From: Thermoanaerobaculia bacterium
Lineage (GTDB): Bacteria; Acidobacteriota; Thermoanaerobaculia; Gp7-AA8
Direction of reading: 5' to 3'
Assembly: GCA_023700825.1 (NCBI GenBank)
Contig: JAMPYE010000200.1
Coordinates: forward strand, 1 to 7,670
DNA length: 7,670 nt
Shown here: positions 6,583 through 7,670 of the stretch, piece after piece
How positions within the stretch are numbered: position 1 is the stretch's first letter
How the letters are laid out: each line of letters starts with the position of its first letter
Program-made: the position numbers and the translations under genes
The notes under the pieces: generated by a model
What the model saw: the letters and a program-made list of their open reading frames with translations, nothing else
Told to the model about the DNA's origin: nothing
Databases searched by the model: none

Positions 6583-6625
6583 GCCAGCGGCGTTCAGCTG
6601 GTCAGAAGACGGGGCTGGCGTTTTT
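6583..6625 (+). terminator. Rho-independent terminator candidate between convergent genes
   Basis: GCCAGC (6583-6588) pairs with GCTGGC (6614-6619), followed by G and five T (6621-6625). AAA at 6580-6582 can extend the stem across one bulged base. The loop of 25 bases is long. Read on the minus strand, the same stem ends GCTGGCTTTCG, so it may serve both def and the convergent gene. The short stem and long loop keep the confidence moderate. Confidence 0.5.
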
Positions 6626-6627
6626 CC

Positions 6628-7374
6628 CTATCGCAGCCACCCAGGAAGGATGTTCTGTCTCCGGGCGTCGTCCTTGAACTGCGCCAGTGCGCGCTCGGCG
6701 CGTTCGACCTCGAGGCGAGCGTGTGGGATCCGGTCACGCGTCCGAGCCAGCGACAGCACCTGGTAGCTGAACTGGTCTCCGTTGTATCCGAGAGACAACA
6801 GGCCCAGGATCTCGTCCGACAGGTTTCGCTCCTTTTCGATCAACATCTGCAGGTCCTCCCGCCTTCTGCGGACCTGCTCCTCGTAACCCCGCGCTCGTTC
6901 GCGCCAGTACCACTCGTCGGCGTGCCGAGACGTCGCCGCCCTCTCGCTGACGGGCGCGACGCTGTCCGGCGCATAGATCGGAATGTACGGCCGGGGCGGC
7001 TCGGGCGTGCCACGGCTCTTTCGCAGTTCTCCGAGCAATCGTCGCTTTTCATCCTCGGAGACCACCAGGCCCCGGCTGGAAAGCGACTTCTGCTCGGCGG
7101 CCCGAATGAGCTCTTCCAGAACCCGATCCTCCGCGGCCGTGAGCTCGCGGGCATGCACCGCCATGCTGTCGTCGGGTGATTCCGTCGCGGCGATGTCGAT
7201 TTCGTCGACTGGAATCGAGAAAAGGGTTCCCTCCGCACCGCGGAAGACGGCTCGATTTCCGTCGAGCGTGACGCTGCCAGAGACCGGAATTCTCTCCCCG
7301 GAACGGAGAGTGATCGTATCGGTCGGCGTCGCAATTGCGGTGAGCGCGAGAATCAGTGCCGCGAGCGCAAGCAT
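6628..7374 (-). CDS. Exported coiled-coil protein of unknown function ending PGWLR
   Basis: This 248-residue protein is on the minus strand. The ATG at 7374 is chosen because GGAGGT precedes it by 4 bases. An in-frame ATG at 7392 has no such site but would add an arginine to the signal peptide. Residues 1-15 (MLALAALILALTAIA) are a probable Sec signal with cleavage near A15. Residues 19-62 (DTITLRSGERIPVSGSV...GTLFSIPVDEIDIA) look like a small beta-barrel of the kind seen in many exported proteins. A variable Pro-rich region (122-142) follows. Residues 155-240 are a long charged coiled coil opened by EWYWRERARGYEEQV and interrupted by LGLLSLGYNGDQFSYQVLSL. The last residues are NILPGWLR. I recall similar W-R coiled coils ending GWLR in hypothetical proteins of Acidobacteriota-like genomes, but no function is known to me. 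It is convergent to def. Confidence 0.82.
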   Translation of the reverse strand: MLALAALILALTAIATPTDTITLRSGERIPVSGSVTLDGNRAVFRGAEGTLFSIPVDEIDIAATESPDDSMAVHARELTAAEDRVLEELIRAAEQKSLSSRGLVVSEDEKRRLLGELRKSRGTPEPPRPYIPIYAPDSVAPVSERAATSRHADEWYWRERARGYEEQVRRRREDLQMLIEKERNLSDEILGLLSLGYNGDQFSYQVLSLARTRDRIPHARLEVERAERALAQFKDDARRQNILPGWLR

Positions 7375-7378
7375 GTCC

Positions 7379-7384
7379 ACCTCC
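7379..7384 (-). promoter_or_regulatory. Ribosome binding site deciding the start of the PGWLR protein
   Basis: Read on the minus strand, GGAGGT is 4 bases before ATG 7374. The alternative ATG at 7392 has no comparable sequence in the preceding 18 bases. Confidence 0.7.
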
Positions 7385-7534
7385 GATCGCATGTGAGAAC
7401 CGCGGGTGCCCGGCTGTCTGTTCCGCGAGGTTTGGCGCAGGCGGAGGGGCGTCTCCCGGCCCGTTTGCGGACGATGGCCGTCTCGCGGACGACAGATGGG
7501 GCGCCCGGGGTGAGAACGGCCACCAGGGCAGGAA

Positions 7535-7558
7535 TCCGGTGGTCCGGGCAGCACCGGA
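7535..7558. repeat. 7-bp inverted repeat, operator-like
   Basis: TCCGGTG (7535-7541) and CACCGGA (7552-7558) are perfect inverted arms separated by 10 bases. The dyad covers the place where a -35 box would lie for the -10 at 7571-7576. The arms span about two helical turns, which suits a dimeric regulator. No T-run follows, so a terminator is less likely. Confidence 0.4.
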
Positions 7559-7567
7559 CGGGCTCCC

Positions 7568-7576
7568 TGCTATGAT
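7568..7576 (+). promoter_or_regulatory. Extended -10 promoter element, rightward
   Basis: TGCTATGAT contains the TG of an extended -10 and a hexamer matching TATAAT at five of six positions. No TTGACA-like -35 is present at 17 bases, which fits an extended -10 promoter or an activator-dependent one. Transcription would start near 7583. Confidence 0.4.
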
Positions 7577-7584
7577 AGCGAACA

Positions 7585-7670
7585 ATGAGTCCCAGATACC
7601 TCGCGCCGGAAACCCGGCCGACATGCCCGCCCCGCGCTGAGGCGGAAATACGATACGTCTCGCTTTGCCA
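7585..7670 (+). CDS. Possible start of a leaderless gene, cut by the right edge
   Basis: From the ATG at 7585 a frame stays open for 28 codons to the window end (begins MSPRYLAPETRP). The ATG is about 2 bases after the predicted transcription start, which would make the message leaderless; there is no ribosome binding site. Codons such as AGA, ACA and ATA are unlike the neighbouring genes, and I recognise no family. It may equally be untranslated leader of a gene starting beyond the window. Confidence 0.2.
   Translation, partial: MSPRYLAPETRPTCPPRAEAEIRYVSLC

Larger units (their letters stand above)
7375..7584. other. Intergenic region with no recognised gene
   Basis: About 210 bases lie upstream of the PGWLR gene. 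The short reading frames here are low-complexity, Arg/Pro/Gly-rich shadows without a ribosome binding site. Visible elements are an imperfect direct repeat (CCGTTTGCGGACGA at 7461-7474 and CCGTCTCGCGGACGA at 7478-7492) and the inverted repeat at 7535-7558. I found no clear promoter for the minus-strand gene. Confidence 0.6.

Noticed and set aside
6721..7179. Plus-strand open frame of 152 codons opposite the PGWLR gene
   Set aside because: The minus-strand gene has a ribosome binding site, signal peptide and coherent coiled coil; the plus frame has none of these.
7394..7517. GTGAGAAC occurring twice (7394 and 7510)
   Set aside because: An 8-base match at irregular spacing without symmetry is expected by chance.
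1..7670. Defence island, prophage or mobile element
   Set aside because: All recognised genes are core functions. No transposase, integrase, terminal repeats, CRISPR units or tRNA attachment site was seen.

Overview
The window comes from a GC-rich bacterium with an outer membrane, because it carries a BamD-type lipoprotein. It has tightly packed genes, many GTG starts and strong GGAGG-type ribosome binding sites. The gene mix suggests an uncultured or little-studied phylum of the Eisenbacteria, Acidobacteriota or Gemmatimonadota kind. That mix is a stand-alone PASTA protein next to rpe, a PHP protein of the type often fused to a glycosyltransferase, and an exported coiled-coil protein ending PGWLR. 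The phylum is inferred from gene content only and is not proven here.

Layout, left to right. Bases 1-421 (minus strand) hold the first 140 codons of a PHP-domain protein that runs off the left edge. A short divergent region (422-485) with a 14-bp perfect palindrome separates it from a rightward run of six genes, 486-6545: lon protease, a three-PASTA membrane-anchored protein (overlaps lon by ATGA), rpe (ribulose-phosphate 3-epimerase), a BamD-like lipoprotein, a TPR plus cyclic-nucleotide-binding protein, and def (peptide deformylase, one base after the preceding stop). The only sizeable gap in the run is 5163-5272, which contains competing inverted repeats. A stem-loop with a T-run at 6583-6625 lies between def and a convergent minus-strand gene (6628-7374), which encodes an exported coiled-coil protein of unknown function. 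Bases 7375-7670 hold no recognised gene. They contain an inverted repeat and an extended -10 promoter that point rightward, perhaps to a leaderless gene cut by the right edge.

How the genes fit together: the run combines protein quality control (Lon, deformylase), outer-membrane assembly (BamD), a probable cell-wall-facing PASTA protein and one pentose-phosphate enzyme. This is mostly conserved, growth-linked core content rather than a mobile or defence island. I saw no transposase, CRISPR array, tRNA, rRNA or phage gene. The parts that deserve a second look are the cyclic-nucleotide-binding protein with an intact ligand pocket but no output domain, the PASTA-only protein in an rpe context, the uncharacterised PGWLR protein, and three non-coding regions with dyad symmetry.
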